From the NCBI GenBank assembly GCA_018066005.1, contig JAGHSG010000132.1, forward strand, positions 1 through 6,878: DNA of 6,878 nt, in the 5' to 3' direction. This stretch comes from Bacteroidales bacterium (GTDB lineage: Bacteria > Bacteroidota > Bacteroidia > Bacteroidales > Paludibacteraceae). Both the position numbers and the translations under genes were made by a program. Shown piece after piece: positions 1 through 6,876 of this stretch (within the stretch, counting starts at the first letter, position 1; every line of letters starts with the position of its first letter). Below the pieces are notes generated by a model. It searched no databases and had not been told where the DNA came from. It saw only the letters and a program-made list of their open reading frames with translations.

Positions 1-277
1 CAATCAACCGACGTTGTATCTCCTGCTGAATAAACAAACTGCCGTGGCAACTCAACTCCACCACATCCTCCCCCGTGAACGAGTGAGGGGCGCGGAAGGT
101 TGTCACCACCATATCATCCAGATGAGGAACAGAGCAGAAATGCACTTGCCGTGTCAGTTTCTTTCCGCACAACTGCTCCGCCATCGCCACAGCGTCCGGT
201 CCGGACATTCTGACAACAGCAATCGCCCCACTTCCGTAGGGGGTAGATAACGCTACTATGGTATCCGTTGATGACAT
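1..277 (-). CDS. mnmE: tRNA uridine-5-carboxymethylaminomethyl modification GTPase MnmE (TrmE), N-terminal part, cut by the window edge
   Basis: Reading the minus strand from the ATG at 277 gives 92 open codons that run off the left edge without a stop. The protein starts MSSTDTIVALSTPYGSGAIA and continues VVRMSGPDA (residues 21-29); later it has APHSFTGEDVVELSCHG (63-79). These are hallmark motifs of the N-terminal tetrahydrofolate-binding domain of MnmE. The family is a cytoplasmic GTPase that, with MnmG, builds the (carboxymethyl)aminomethyl group on U34 of certain tRNAs using a one-carbon folate; the helical and G domains would lie beyond the edge. A GGAG at 287-290 sits 10 nt before the ATG and may act as a ribosome site. 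The gene is divergent from folC with 107 bp between start codons. The stretch from His46 to Pro64 looks a few residues shorter than in MnmE proteins I know, probably a shortened hairpin. Identification is firm; whether the rest of the gene is intact cannot be seen. Confidence 0.95.
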   Translation of the reverse strand, partial: MSSTDTIVALSTPYGSGAIAVVRMSGPDAVAMAEQLCGKKLTRQVHFCSVPHLDDMVVTTFRAPHSFTGEDVVELSCHGSLFIQQEIQRRLI

Positions 278-286
278 TTTTTTATG

Positions 287-322
287 GCTCCGGTTCTAAA
301 ATTTTACTGCTCCAGTTCTAAA
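287..322. repeat. Short direct repeat in the mnmE leader
   Basis: GCTCCGGTTCTAAA at 287-300 recurs as GCTCCAGTTCTAAA at 309-322, 13 of 14 bases identical, offset by 22 bp. Both copies lie between the predicted mnmE -7 box and its ATG, so they would be in or at the start of the mnmE 5' untranslated region. Read on the minus strand each copy carries a GGAG, the nearer one 10 nt from the ATG. The distal copy is also part of a small inverted repeat, CCAGTT/AACTGG with a 3-nt loop at 312-326. Function is unknown; a local duplication or a leader/operator element are both possible. Confidence 0.6.
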
Positions 323-328
323 CTGGTG

Positions 329-360
329 CAAAAGTACAAAAAATTTTGCATATATGCAAA
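329..360 (-). promoter_or_regulatory. Predicted Bacteroidota-type promoter for mnmE
   Basis: On the minus strand a TTTG (-33 element, plus-strand CAAA at 357-360) is followed after exactly 20 bp by TACTTTTG (-7 element, plus-strand 329-336). This fits the Bacteroides housekeeping consensus TTTG-N19-21-TAnnTTTG. Transcription would begin at roughly 318-325, giving an mnmE leader of about 40-48 nt that contains the direct repeat. The -7 box is followed by CACC, as in the opposing folC promoter. Confidence 0.7.
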
Positions 361-376
361 AAAAAGTGTATTTTTG
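345..376 (+). promoter_or_regulatory. Predicted Bacteroidota-type promoter for folC
   Basis: TTTG at 345-348 (-33 element) and TATTTTTG at 369-376 (-7 element, a full match to TAnnTTTG) are separated by 20 bp, as expected for the Bacteroides sigma factor. Only 8 bases lie between the -7 box and the folC ATG at 385. A start site 4-9 nt after the box, usual for this promoter class, would put the 5' end at or within a few bases of the start codon. Confidence 0.7.
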
Positions 377-384
377 CACCCGCA

Positions 385-1749
385 ATGAGTTACGAAGAAA
401 CATTATCTTACCTTTATGCCTCTACACCGGCTTTCCATTTAGTGGGTAGCAAGGCGTATAAACCCGGCTTGGACAACACCTACGCCCTGATGGAACATCT
501 GGGTAATCCCCACACCAAGTGGCAGTCGGTCCATATTGCCGGCACAAATGGCAAAGGGTCCACGTCCCATCTCATTGCTGCCTCCCTACAATGTGCAGGT
601 CTGAAAGTTGGCTTATACACCTCTCCGCACCTCGTGGATTTTCGTGAGAGAATACGGGTGCTTAGCGGTGGTTCAACGGTAGTTGACACTGTTGTTACAG
701 ACCAGTCCATGATTCCCCAAGAAGCGGTTGTACGGTTTGTGGAGGAGAACAAAACTTTTCTGGACCAACTGCGTCCGTCTTTCTTTGAGACAGCCATGGC
801 AATGGCGTTTTGGTACTTTGCCGAGCAACAAGTAGATATAGCCGTCATTGAAGTAGGTTTGGGCGGTCGTTTGGACTCCACCAACATCATCACGCCCCTA
901 CTCTCCGTCATCACCAATATAGGTATGGATCATACGGAGTTTTTAGGCGACACCCTTGCCCAAATAGCCACAGAGAAAGCAGGTATTATCAAGCCGCATG
1001 TGCCTTGTGTCATTGGCGAGACTGACCCCGAGACGGCACCTGTTTTCCTGAACAAAGCCCAAGAATGCGGTATCCTTGGTGATGGATTGGAGACCACCGA
1101 CTGTCGCATCTATTTTGCCGACCAATGTGGTTATTTACGCCGATGCCGCTTGCGTGATATCAAGGAATGCCAATTGCACGGCATCTATCAGGAGCACAAT
1201 ATGCAAACGGCATACGTTGCCTTGCGTGTTTTAAGTGAACAACTCAAAAAGACGCTACACGTTACACTCTCCACGTTACACTGCCAACAGGGCTTTGCGC
1301 ATGTCTGCACCTTAACCGGACTCCGTGGACGATGGGAGACGTTGTCACAAAAGCCCCTAACTATCTGCGACACAGGGCACAACTCACACGGAATCAAGTA
1401 TGTTTGTCAGCAGTTGCAGACATTGCTTCAACAAACGGACACGTCCAACAAAGGCGCTTTTTGCACCTTGCGCATGGTGTTTGGCATGGTGAGTGATAAA
1501 GATGTGGAGGTGGTAATGTCCTTACTGCCCAAAGAAGCCGTGTACTATTTCACCCAAGCCAACACGCAACGGGCTATTTCTGCCAAACAGATGGTACAGA
1601 TGGGAATCAACCACCATCTGATGGGGCATGCCTATTCGTCCGTGGCACAGGCCATTCAAGCGACGCAAAAAGAAGCCACCGACCAAGATATTATCTTCAT
1701 CGGTGGCAGTAATTATGTGGTGGGCGAAGCCCTACCACTATTTAATTAG
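385..1749 (+). CDS. folC: Folylpolyglutamate synthase / dihydrofolate synthase (FolC)
   Basis: This cytoplasmic ATP-dependent ligase of the Mur ligase superfamily joins glutamate to dihydropteroate and/or lengthens the gamma-glutamyl tail of folates. Counting from the ATG at 385 (454 aa, normal length), the protein shows the P-loop HIAGTNGKGS (50-59), GLYTSPHLVDFRERI (76-90), the metal/ATP-site motif IEVGLGGRLDSTN (155-167), NIGMDHTEFLGDT (178-190) and EKAGIIKP (197-204). The C-terminal glutamate-ligase domain has LRGRWE, DTGHN (329-333), FGMVSDKD (366-373) and FIGGSNYVVGEA near the end. An in-frame TTG at 346 would add 13 residues (MHICKKKCIFAPA), but it overlaps the -33 box and lies upstream of the likely transcript start, while the ATG gives the usual MSYEETLSYLY start. 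No Shine-Dalgarno is visible. Whether it has both activities cannot be read from sequence. It ends 20 bp from the convergent barrel gene; no clear terminator is seen in that gap. Confidence 0.96.
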   Translation: MSYEETLSYLYASTPAFHLVGSKAYKPGLDNTYALMEHLGNPHTKWQSVHIAGTNGKGSTSHLIAASLQCAGLKVGLYTSPHLVDFRERIRVLSGGSTVVDTVVTDQSMIPQEAVVRFVEENKTFLDQLRPSFFETAMAMAFWYFAEQQVDIAVIEVGLGGRLDSTNIITPLLSVITNIGMDHTEFLGDTLAQIATEKAGIIKPHVPCVIGETDPETAPVFLNKAQECGILGDGLETTDCRIYFADQCGYLRRCRLRDIKECQLHGIYQEHNMQTAYVALRVLSEQLKKTLHVTLSTLHCQQGFAHVCTLTGLRGRWETLSQKPLTICDTGHNSHGIKYVCQQLQTLLQQTDTSNKGAFCTLRMVFGMVSDKDVEVVMSLLPKEAVYYFTQANTQRAISAKQMVQMGINHHLMGHAYSSVAQAIQATQKEATDQDIIFIGGSNYVVGEALPLFN

Positions 1750-1769
1750 TTGGTTTCCTATTCCTTAGA

Positions 1770-2549
1770 TTAGAAGCAGTAACGAAGGCTTACACCCAGC
1801 GACCAATCAAAGAAAGCTATGCTTAGAAGTTCGTTGCACTCATAATTAGTTCCTGTTTCAGGATCAAAGATCGTAGCATCTTTGATATTCTTCATACCAA
1901 TGCCCAAACCGGGACGAAAATCCATACCAAGTACCAAGGGAACATTGCTGAAAACAAATTCCATACCGGCGTATGCATTAATTCCTAACTTAAACTCATA
2001 TGGGTTCTTGCTACCAAAATCTTTTTTGGGATCATCAGAATCTTTATAAACTTTGCGGGTATCTTTCATTGCTTTCCATGCATCACCAACAGTTTTAATT
2101 TCCTTGCCGGTCTTCATGTTTATGGGGTAACTTCCCTCATATTTGTCATAAGTTTGTCCTTGCATCAAACCCATATTGATTCCACCACCTGCAAACCATT
2201 GCAGAGAACCGGCAGAGAAATCTTTAACGGTTCCTTGATAAGCAAAGTTAGCAGCACCTTGGAATGCCCAATAGGCAAACTTGGCGTCCAATGTAATTGA
2301 TGTCTCATTGAATTTTTCATAAGCTTTTTGAGCATCACTGTTTGAATACGTTATAGTCTCTGTAAGATTTTTGGTTGCACCTAATTGTACACCTAAATCA
2401 GCGGCTACTACAAAGTGTTCACCTACGAAAGTTTTGTACTCAACACCGTTTAAACCACCGGCGGTAATACCAATACTGTGTTGGTACGGAGCGGCGCTCA
2501 TTGCCATGGCGCCAAGCAGCATAGCTGCAACGAATAAACTTTTTTTCAT
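1770..2549 (-). CDS. Small outer-membrane beta-barrel protein, function unknown
   Basis: The 259-aa product begins with a signal peptide (MKK, then a hydrophobic stretch at 5-19; cleavage probably near residue 19 before APYQH), which predicts Sec export. The mature part alternates hydrophobic and polar residues in short strands rich in Gly and aromatics (for example 25-34, 44-56, 88-105, 187-199, 204-220) and ends LGVSLRYCF. A terminal Phe is the usual recognition signal for the BAM barrel-assembly machinery. PLVLGMDFRPGLGIG (204-218) resembles Bacteroidota outer-membrane barrel families of 8-10 strands. A long charged segment at 132-186, rich in Lys and Asp, is likely a surface loop. It has exactly two cysteines, C238 and C258. 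It follows the RND gene after 57 bp on the same strand and may be co-transcribed. It is far too short, and lacks the long helices, to be a TolC-type channel. I do not recognise a specific function. Confidence 0.85.
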   Translation of the reverse strand: MKKSLFVAAMLLGAMAMSAAPYQHSIGITAGGLNGVEYKTFVGEHFVVAADLGVQLGATKNLTETITYSNSDAQKAYEKFNETSITLDAKFAYWAFQGAANFAYQGTVKDFSAGSLQWFAGGGINMGLMQGQTYDKYEGSYPINMKTGKEIKTVGDAWKAMKDTRKVYKDSDDPKKDFGSKNPYEFKLGINAYAGMEFVFSNVPLVLGMDFRPGLGIGMKNIKDATIFDPETGTNYECNELLSIAFFDWSLGVSLRYCF

Positions 2550-2566
2550 AATGTTTTTTGTTTTTA
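2550..2566 (-). promoter_or_regulatory. A-rich leader just before the barrel gene
   Basis: Read on the minus strand, the bases before the ATG at 2549 are AAAAACAAAAAACATT, with no G and no Shine-Dalgarno. Bacteroidota genes are often translated from A-rich, SD-less leaders, so this may be the ribosome-entry region. I found no good TAnnTTTG box in the 57-bp gap, which favours read-through from the exporter gene, though a weak promoter in the AT-rich stretch cannot be excluded. Confidence 0.4.
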
Positions 2567-2593
2567 AATAAGTTAATTAATAATGTTTATTAG

Positions 2594-2613
2594 TTATTGA
2601 CCGGGGTCAATAA
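2594..2613 (-). terminator. Inverted repeat at the 3' end of the RND gene, possible weak terminator or RNA-stabilising hairpin
   Basis: TTATTGACC (2594-2602) and GGTCAATAA (2605-2613) are perfect inverted repeats around a central GG. As RNA it would fold as an 8-bp stem with a 4-nt loop, and it includes the exporter stop codon (2607-2609). On the minus strand it is followed by CTAATAAACATT, not a U-run, so it is a poor intrinsic terminator. It might protect the upstream mRNA end or partly reduce read-through into the barrel gene. The structure is certain as sequence; the role is a guess. Confidence 0.35.
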
Positions 2614-5600
2614 GATTCAATTTCTTTTTCTTTATCAAGAGGTTTGATTTTTTCCTGCAACGTCTCAAAGATAACAAATAACGCAGGCACCAGGAAGAGC
2701 AGACCGATACATCCAATCAGCATACCAAACACGGTACCAATACCCAAACTGATGTTACCCATAGCACCTACCCCACGCGAGGTCAAGAGCGGCAGCAAAC
2801 CGATAACCATCGTTCCGGCCGTCATCAGAATAGGACGCAAACGTGCTTTGGCTGCTTCCAAAGCGGCATCTTTGATACTTAATCCTTCTTCTTTGCGTTT
2901 ATGCAAAGCGAACTCAACAATCAAAATGCCCGTTTTAGCCAACAAACCTATCAACATGACGACACCTGTTTGTAGATAGATGTTATTATCCATACCAAAG
3001 AGTTTGGTAAACAAGAACGCACCCATCAGTCCCATAGGAACAGCCAACATGATGGCAAAGGGCACCACATAACTCTCGTACAAACAAGCCAATATCAAAT
3101 AAATCAAGATGGCAGAGATAGCAAACATAACGCCTATAGAACCGTTATTATCTTGCTCACGCGTCATACCGCCGTACTCGTATGAGAAGTCACGGCTCAA
3201 CACTTTATCTGCCGTCTCTTTCACGGCTGCAATCAACTCACCGGTCGATTTACCTGCTGCCGGTGCGGCATTCAGTTGGATAGAGTTCAACAGGTTAAAA
3301 CGTGTCAAAGTAGCCGAACCTTTGATAGGACGCAACCGCAGGAAATTAGACAACGGAGCCATCTCCCCGGATGCCGTACGGATATAAGTGGTATTAAGGT
3401 CAGACATTTTATTATGACTTTCAGGCGTACCTTGTACCATAACCTTATATACCTTGCCATATAAATTGATGTCACCACTATAAGCACCTCCCATAAACAC
3501 AGCCAGCGAATTAAGTACATCCGTAGTCCGTAATCCGGCCGTGTGGCAACGAGCAACGTCCACTTGTACCAAGTATTGCGGATTATCCGTATTAAAACTG
3601 GTGTAAGCAGATTGTATGTCGGGATGTTGATTAAGGGCTGCCACAAACTCCTCACACTGCGCCATCATATCTTCTACAGACCCACCAACTTTATCCTGCA
3701 AATACAACTCGGCATCGGCACTGGAACCATAACCCGGAATCATTGGCATTTGGAAGGGGATAATAACGGCATCCTTATATTTATCGTTCAAGGCATACAC
3801 TAATTGCATCACTTTGGCGATGGAATAGAAGCCGCGCTCCTCCCAAGGTTTGAGATTCACCACGATGAAACCGGCATTAGAACATTTACCGGACATAAAG
3901 CCATAACCGGCAGTCTTACCCACTGTCTTCACATCCGGCATCTGCATAATATCGGCTTCTATTGCGCTCATCGTCTCGGATGTGATATGCAAACTCGTTC
4001 CGGCAGGCATCATCACCTCACACATAAACATACCCCTGTCTTCTTGAGGAACAAAGCCACTGGGAGTAACCCACATTGACCACACCATAACAAGTACCGA
4101 AGCAATCACTACAACGAATGCTATCCACGGATGTTTAATCATGGGTTTGAGACCATTCTTGTACTTATCACTCCACTTAACAAATGCCATATCAAACGCA
4201 TCCGAGAAACGGTTATACAGATTCTTCTTGTGGTTGGTATCCTTGGGCTTAATCATCATGGCACACAAGGCGGGAGACAACGTCAAGGCGTTAATCGCCG
4301 AAATACCTACTGCCACCGCCATGGTTAAACCAAACTGACGGAAGAAAGTACCACTTGTTCCGGACATCATACTGACAGGGATAAACACAGCCATGAAGAC
4401 CAAAGACGAGGTAATAACCGCCATGGTTATCTCCGACATGGCATCAATAGATGCTTTCATCGCGGATTTATAGCCGGCATCTAATTTCTCATGCACGGCT
4501 TCCACCACCACAATACTGTCATCCACCACCGTACCAATCACCAGCACAAGGGCAAAAAGTGAAATTAGGTTAATGGAGAAACCTACTGCCTGCATAAATG
4601 CAAAAGTACCTATTAAGCTGACAAAAATACCCACAAACGGGATGACGGTAGATTGCCAGTCGTGCAAGAATAGCAACACAATCAACACCACTAATATCAA
4701 TGCTTCAATCAGTGTTTTAACCACTTCGTGCATGGAAGCATTCAAGAAATCATTGGTGTTCATCAGCACATCAAATTTCATTCCTTGAGGCATCAGTTTG
4801 GCTTCTTCTTCAAGCAGTTTGGTAATCTCATCATTTACCTGACTGGCATTACTGCCGGCTGTTTGATAGATAGCACAAATAGCACCCGGGTGCTCGTTAA
4901 TCTCCGAGACAAAGGAATAGAATTCACTTCCTAACTCAATCTCTGCAATATCCCGTAAATACAACGTTTCACCATTATCGGACATCTTGACGATGATCTC
5001 CTCAAATTCTTCAATGGAGGTCAAACGACCCGAATAAACCATTGTAAACTGAGTTTGTTCCTCACTATTATCACCGATTGTACCGGTAGCAGCCTCCACA
5101 TTCTGTTCTGCCAACGCAGCCAAGACATCGGAAGGGGTAATATGGTGGGCCTCCATCACCGCCGGATTCAACCATATACGCATGGAATAGTTGGAACCGA
5201 ACATATCCATTTTACCAACACCGTTGACACGAAGAATTTTCGGTTTGAGGTTAATGGCCAAATAGTTATTCAGGAATTTTTCATCATAGGTATCATCGGG
5301 CGAAGAAAGGGCAATAAACTGCAGAATGGAGTTCTGCTTCTTCGTGACCTCTACACCATATTGTTTAACTTCGGCGGGTAATTGGGACAGAGCCTGATTG
5401 ACACGGTTCTGCACATTCACAGTTGCCATATCAGGGTCGGTACCTTGTTTGAAATAAATAACGATTTCTGCTTCACCCGAGTTGCTGGATTTCGAGGACA
5501 TATACATCATATCCTCTACACCGTTAATAGCTTCTTCCAAAGGCACCACAACGGATTTTTGAATAGTAGTCGCAGATGCTCCGGAGAAGTAAGTCGATAC

Positions 5601-5735
5601 GTAAACCGTAGGAGGGGCAATATCCGGATATTGCTCTACCGGTAACGAGAGCAAGCCAAACAAACCTAACAATACGATAAGAATACTGATAACAGAACTC
5701 AATACCGGCTTTTTTATAAATGTTTTTAGTTCCAT
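2607..5735 (-). CDS. RND-family (HAE1/AcrB-type) proton-driven efflux permease
   Basis: This 1042-aa inner-membrane exporter has the length and duplicated plan of AcrB. TM1 (about 10-30) is followed by a large periplasmic loop (about 31-338), TM2-TM6 (about 339-492), a cytoplasmic linker (about 497-535), TM7 (537-556), a second periplasmic loop (about 557-866) and TM8-TM12 to about 1025. The proton-relay residues are present: D405-D406 in TM4 (GTVVDDSIVVVEAV), K934 in TM10 (LLAKTGILIVEFA) and an Arg in TM11 (RLRPILMT, R967 by position), equivalent to AcrB D407/D408, K940 and R971. Family motifs include PVEQYPDIAPP (32-42), SGASATTIQKSVVVPLEEAINGVE (51-74) and SGFVPQEDRG (559-568). These mark the hydrophobe/amphiphile class rather than heavy-metal pumps. 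It starts 16 bp after the adaptor stop, without a clear Shine-Dalgarno, so the two are surely one operon and probably coupled. Substrates cannot be inferred. It appears intact and functional. Confidence 0.96.
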   Translation of the reverse strand: MELKTFIKKPVLSSVISILIVLLGLFGLLSLPVEQYPDIAPPTVYVSTYFSGASATTIQKSVVVPLEEAINGVEDMMYMSSKSSNSGEAEIVIYFKQGTDPDMATVNVQNRVNQALSQLPAEVKQYGVEVTKKQNSILQFIALSSPDDTYDEKFLNNYLAINLKPKILRVNGVGKMDMFGSNYSMRIWLNPAVMEAHHITPSDVLAALAEQNVEAATGTIGDNSEEQTQFTMVYSGRLTSIEEFEEIIVKMSDNGETLYLRDIAEIELGSEFYSFVSEINEHPGAICAIYQTAGSNASQVNDEITKLLEEEAKLMPQGMKFDVLMNTNDFLNASMHEVVKTLIEALILVVLIVLLFLHDWQSTVIPFVGIFVSLIGTFAFMQAVGFSINLISLFALVLVIGTVVDDSIVVVEAVHEKLDAGYKSAMKASIDAMSEITMAVITSSLVFMAVFIPVSMMSGTSGTFFRQFGLTMAVAVGISAINALTLSPALCAMMIKPKDTNHKKNLYNRFSDAFDMAFVKWSDKYKNGLKPMIKHPWIAFVVVIASVLVMVWSMWVTPSGFVPQEDRGMFMCEVMMPAGTSLHITSETMSAIEADIMQMPDVKTVGKTAGYGFMSGKCSNAGFIVVNLKPWEERGFYSIAKVMQLVYALNDKYKDAVIIPFQMPMIPGYGSSADAELYLQDKVGGSVEDMMAQCEEFVAALNQHPDIQSAYTSFNTDNPQYLVQVDVARCHTAGLRTTDVLNSLAVFMGGAYSGDINLYGKVYKVMVQGTPESHNKMSDLNTTYIRTASGEMAPLSNFLRLRPIKGSATLTRFNLLNSIQLNAAPAAGKSTGELIAAVKETADKVLSRDFSYEYGGMTREQDNNGSIGVMFAISAILIYLILACLYESYVVPFAIMLAVPMGLMGAFLFTKLFGMDNNIYLQTGVVMLIGLLAKTGILIVEFALHKRKEEGLSIKDAALEAAKARLRPILMTAGTMVIGLLPLLTSRGVGAMGNISLGIGTVFGMLIGCIGLLFLVPALFVIFETLQEKIKPLDKEKEIESY

Positions 5736-5751
5736 TTGTTCAAGTGATTAA

Positions 5752-6876
5752 TTATTTGTTAGAGATCATAGGAACAGTGTCAAACAGGGGTTGTATCTGC
5801 TGGCCGTTAACCAGTTTCTTCACACCTTCCGTAACAACCATATCGCCTTCGGTAAGACCTTCCACCGCAAACTCTGTCTCATTCAAACGCATAACGTCAA
5901 TCATCTTGGAAGAAATGGTGTAAACGGAGTCTTGCTTATTAGCCACATAGCAATATGTCCTATCTTGAATGTCAAAAGTGGCTTTACGGGGAATAACAAT
6001 ACCGTTAAATGAATATATGAACTCAACCTGAGCACTACCGCCTGTCGATAATTGACCTTCCGGATTAGGGAATGCAATTCGAATAGATATAGCACCCGTT
6101 GTTTTGTCAATCACACCGGATATAGTCTCCAAACGACCCGAATGAGGGAACTTGCTTCCGTCTGCCAACACCAAATACATGTCAGGCAATTCCTTGATAA
6201 CATTGTCCTTGCTGCCATACTCCGTCAGCAATACCATGTAGGAACGTTCTGCCAAAGAAGCGTACGCATAAATCATACTGTTATCCGACACAATAGTCAG
6301 CGGTTGAGCCATATTGGGACTAACCAGACTACCCTGTTTGTATGTAATGGTACCAACCACTCCCGTATGAGGAGCCAGAATAGTGGTATGATTCAAGTCA
6401 TTTTGTGCATGATCCAACGCACCAAGTGCTTCTTCCAAGGTTGCTTGTGCAATACGCAAATTATTCTCCTGCACCTTATACTCGTGCTCTGAAATAATAT
6501 TTCTATCCAAGAGTTCTTTTTTGGCAGCAACTTCCAGTTGAGCAATATTCACCGAAGCTTCGGCACGCAGAACGGTACCTTTGGCATTCTCCACGGCTGC
6601 TTGATAAGCCGTGGCGTCAATACGAAACATCGGTTGCCCCTTTGTTACACGTTGACCTTCTTCAACCATTACATCCATCAACATACCGCTTACTTGAGGC
6701 AAGATAGCAATATCTTGTTTACCACGCAGTTGGGCAGGAATACGGAAAGGTACTTCGCACACCTGCATTTTGGTAACCAGTACTTGACGCTCATCCACAG
6801 TTGGTGCCTGCTGTGTCTGCTTATTGCAGGCAGCAAGCGAAAAAACGCTCAATAATAACAAAAACGATTTCTTCAT
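5752..6876 (-). CDS. RND efflux periplasmic adaptor (membrane fusion protein), lipoprotein
   Basis: The 374-aa product is an AcrA/MexA-type adaptor that bridges an RND permease and an outer-membrane channel. It begins MKKSFLLLLSVFSLAAC: a lipoprotein signal peptide with lipobox LAAC, so C17 should be lipidated, and the next residue is Asn. The domains follow the family order: first lipoyl half (AILPQVSGMLMDVMVEEGQRVTKGQPMFRID, 57-87), an alpha-helical hairpin (about 88-163, with the turn near NIISEHEY at 126-133), second lipoyl half (TTILAPHTGVVGTITYKQGSLV, 164-185), a beta-barrel (about 190-290) and a membrane-proximal domain (about 291-365). The helical hairpin is short, as in AcrA-like proteins. 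The ATG at 6876 leaves only two bases upstream, but the signal peptide beginning there shows the start is right. It is the first recognisable gene of the minus-strand operon; the promoter and any regulator are outside the window. Confidence 0.95.
   Translation of the reverse strand: MKKSFLLLLSVFSLAACNKQTQQAPTVDERQVLVTKMQVCEVPFRIPAQLRGKQDIAILPQVSGMLMDVMVEEGQRVTKGQPMFRIDATAYQAAVENAKGTVLRAEASVNIAQLEVAAKKELLDRNIISEHEYKVQENNLRIAQATLEEALGALDHAQNDLNHTTILAPHTGVVGTITYKQGSLVSPNMAQPLTIVSDNSMIYAYASLAERSYMVLLTEYGSKDNVIKELPDMYLVLADGSKFPHSGRLETISGVIDKTTGAISIRIAFPNPEGQLSTGGSAQVEFIYSFNGIVIPRKATFDIQDRTYCYVANKQDSVYTISSKMIDVMRLNETEFAVEGLTEGDMVVTEGVKKLVNGQQIQPLFDTVPMISNK

Larger units (their letters stand above)
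325..380. promoter_or_regulatory. Two-fold symmetric bidirectional promoter region with a perfect 18-bp central palindrome
   Basis: The centre is the perfect palindrome TTTTGCATATATGCAAAA at 344-361 (axis at 352.5). Outside it, 325-338 and 367-380 are again complementary at 13 of 14 positions, including GGTGCAAAA at the left end against TTTTTGCACC at the right. Over the whole 56 bp, 22 of 28 pairs match; five of the six mismatches are the A-run at 339-343 against 362-366. Both promoter elements fall symmetrically on the axis: -33 boxes 345-348 and 357-360, -7 boxes 329-336 and 369-376. Each promoter's -33 box lies in the spacer of the other, so two RNA polymerases could hardly bind at once. 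The palindrome could also be an operator for a dimeric regulator, but no such protein is recognisable here. Confidence 0.65.

Noticed and set aside
14..250. Plus-strand open frame of 78 codons
   Set aside because: It is the antisense shadow of mnmE, whose minus-strand translation shows clear family motifs; its own product has no recognisable pattern.
346..384. Upstream in-frame TTG start that would add 13 residues to FolC
   Set aside because: The TTG overlaps the predicted -33 box, the added residues (MHICKKKCIFAPA) are encoded by promoter DNA, and the ATG at 385 gives the expected family N-terminus.
480..917. Minus-strand open frame of 145 codons inside folC
   Set aside because: It lies wholly opposite conserved FolC motifs and has no signal, domain or leader of its own.
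1750..1769. Possible bidirectional terminator between folC and the barrel gene
   Set aside because: The 20-bp gap contains no convincing stem-loop or flanking A/T runs in either direction.
2572..2579. TTAATTAA palindrome upstream of the barrel gene
   Set aside because: Short palindromes of this kind are expected by chance in AT-rich intergenic DNA, and it is not linked to a recognisable promoter box.
3305..3655. Minus-strand open frame of 116 codons in another frame within the exporter gene
   Set aside because: It overlaps the well-conserved second periplasmic loop of the RND protein and shows no independent features.
6052..6492. Plus-strand open frame of 146 codons opposite the adaptor gene
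   Set aside because: It is antisense to conserved adaptor domains; its composition (many His, Arg, Gln, Cys) is typical of a shadow frame.
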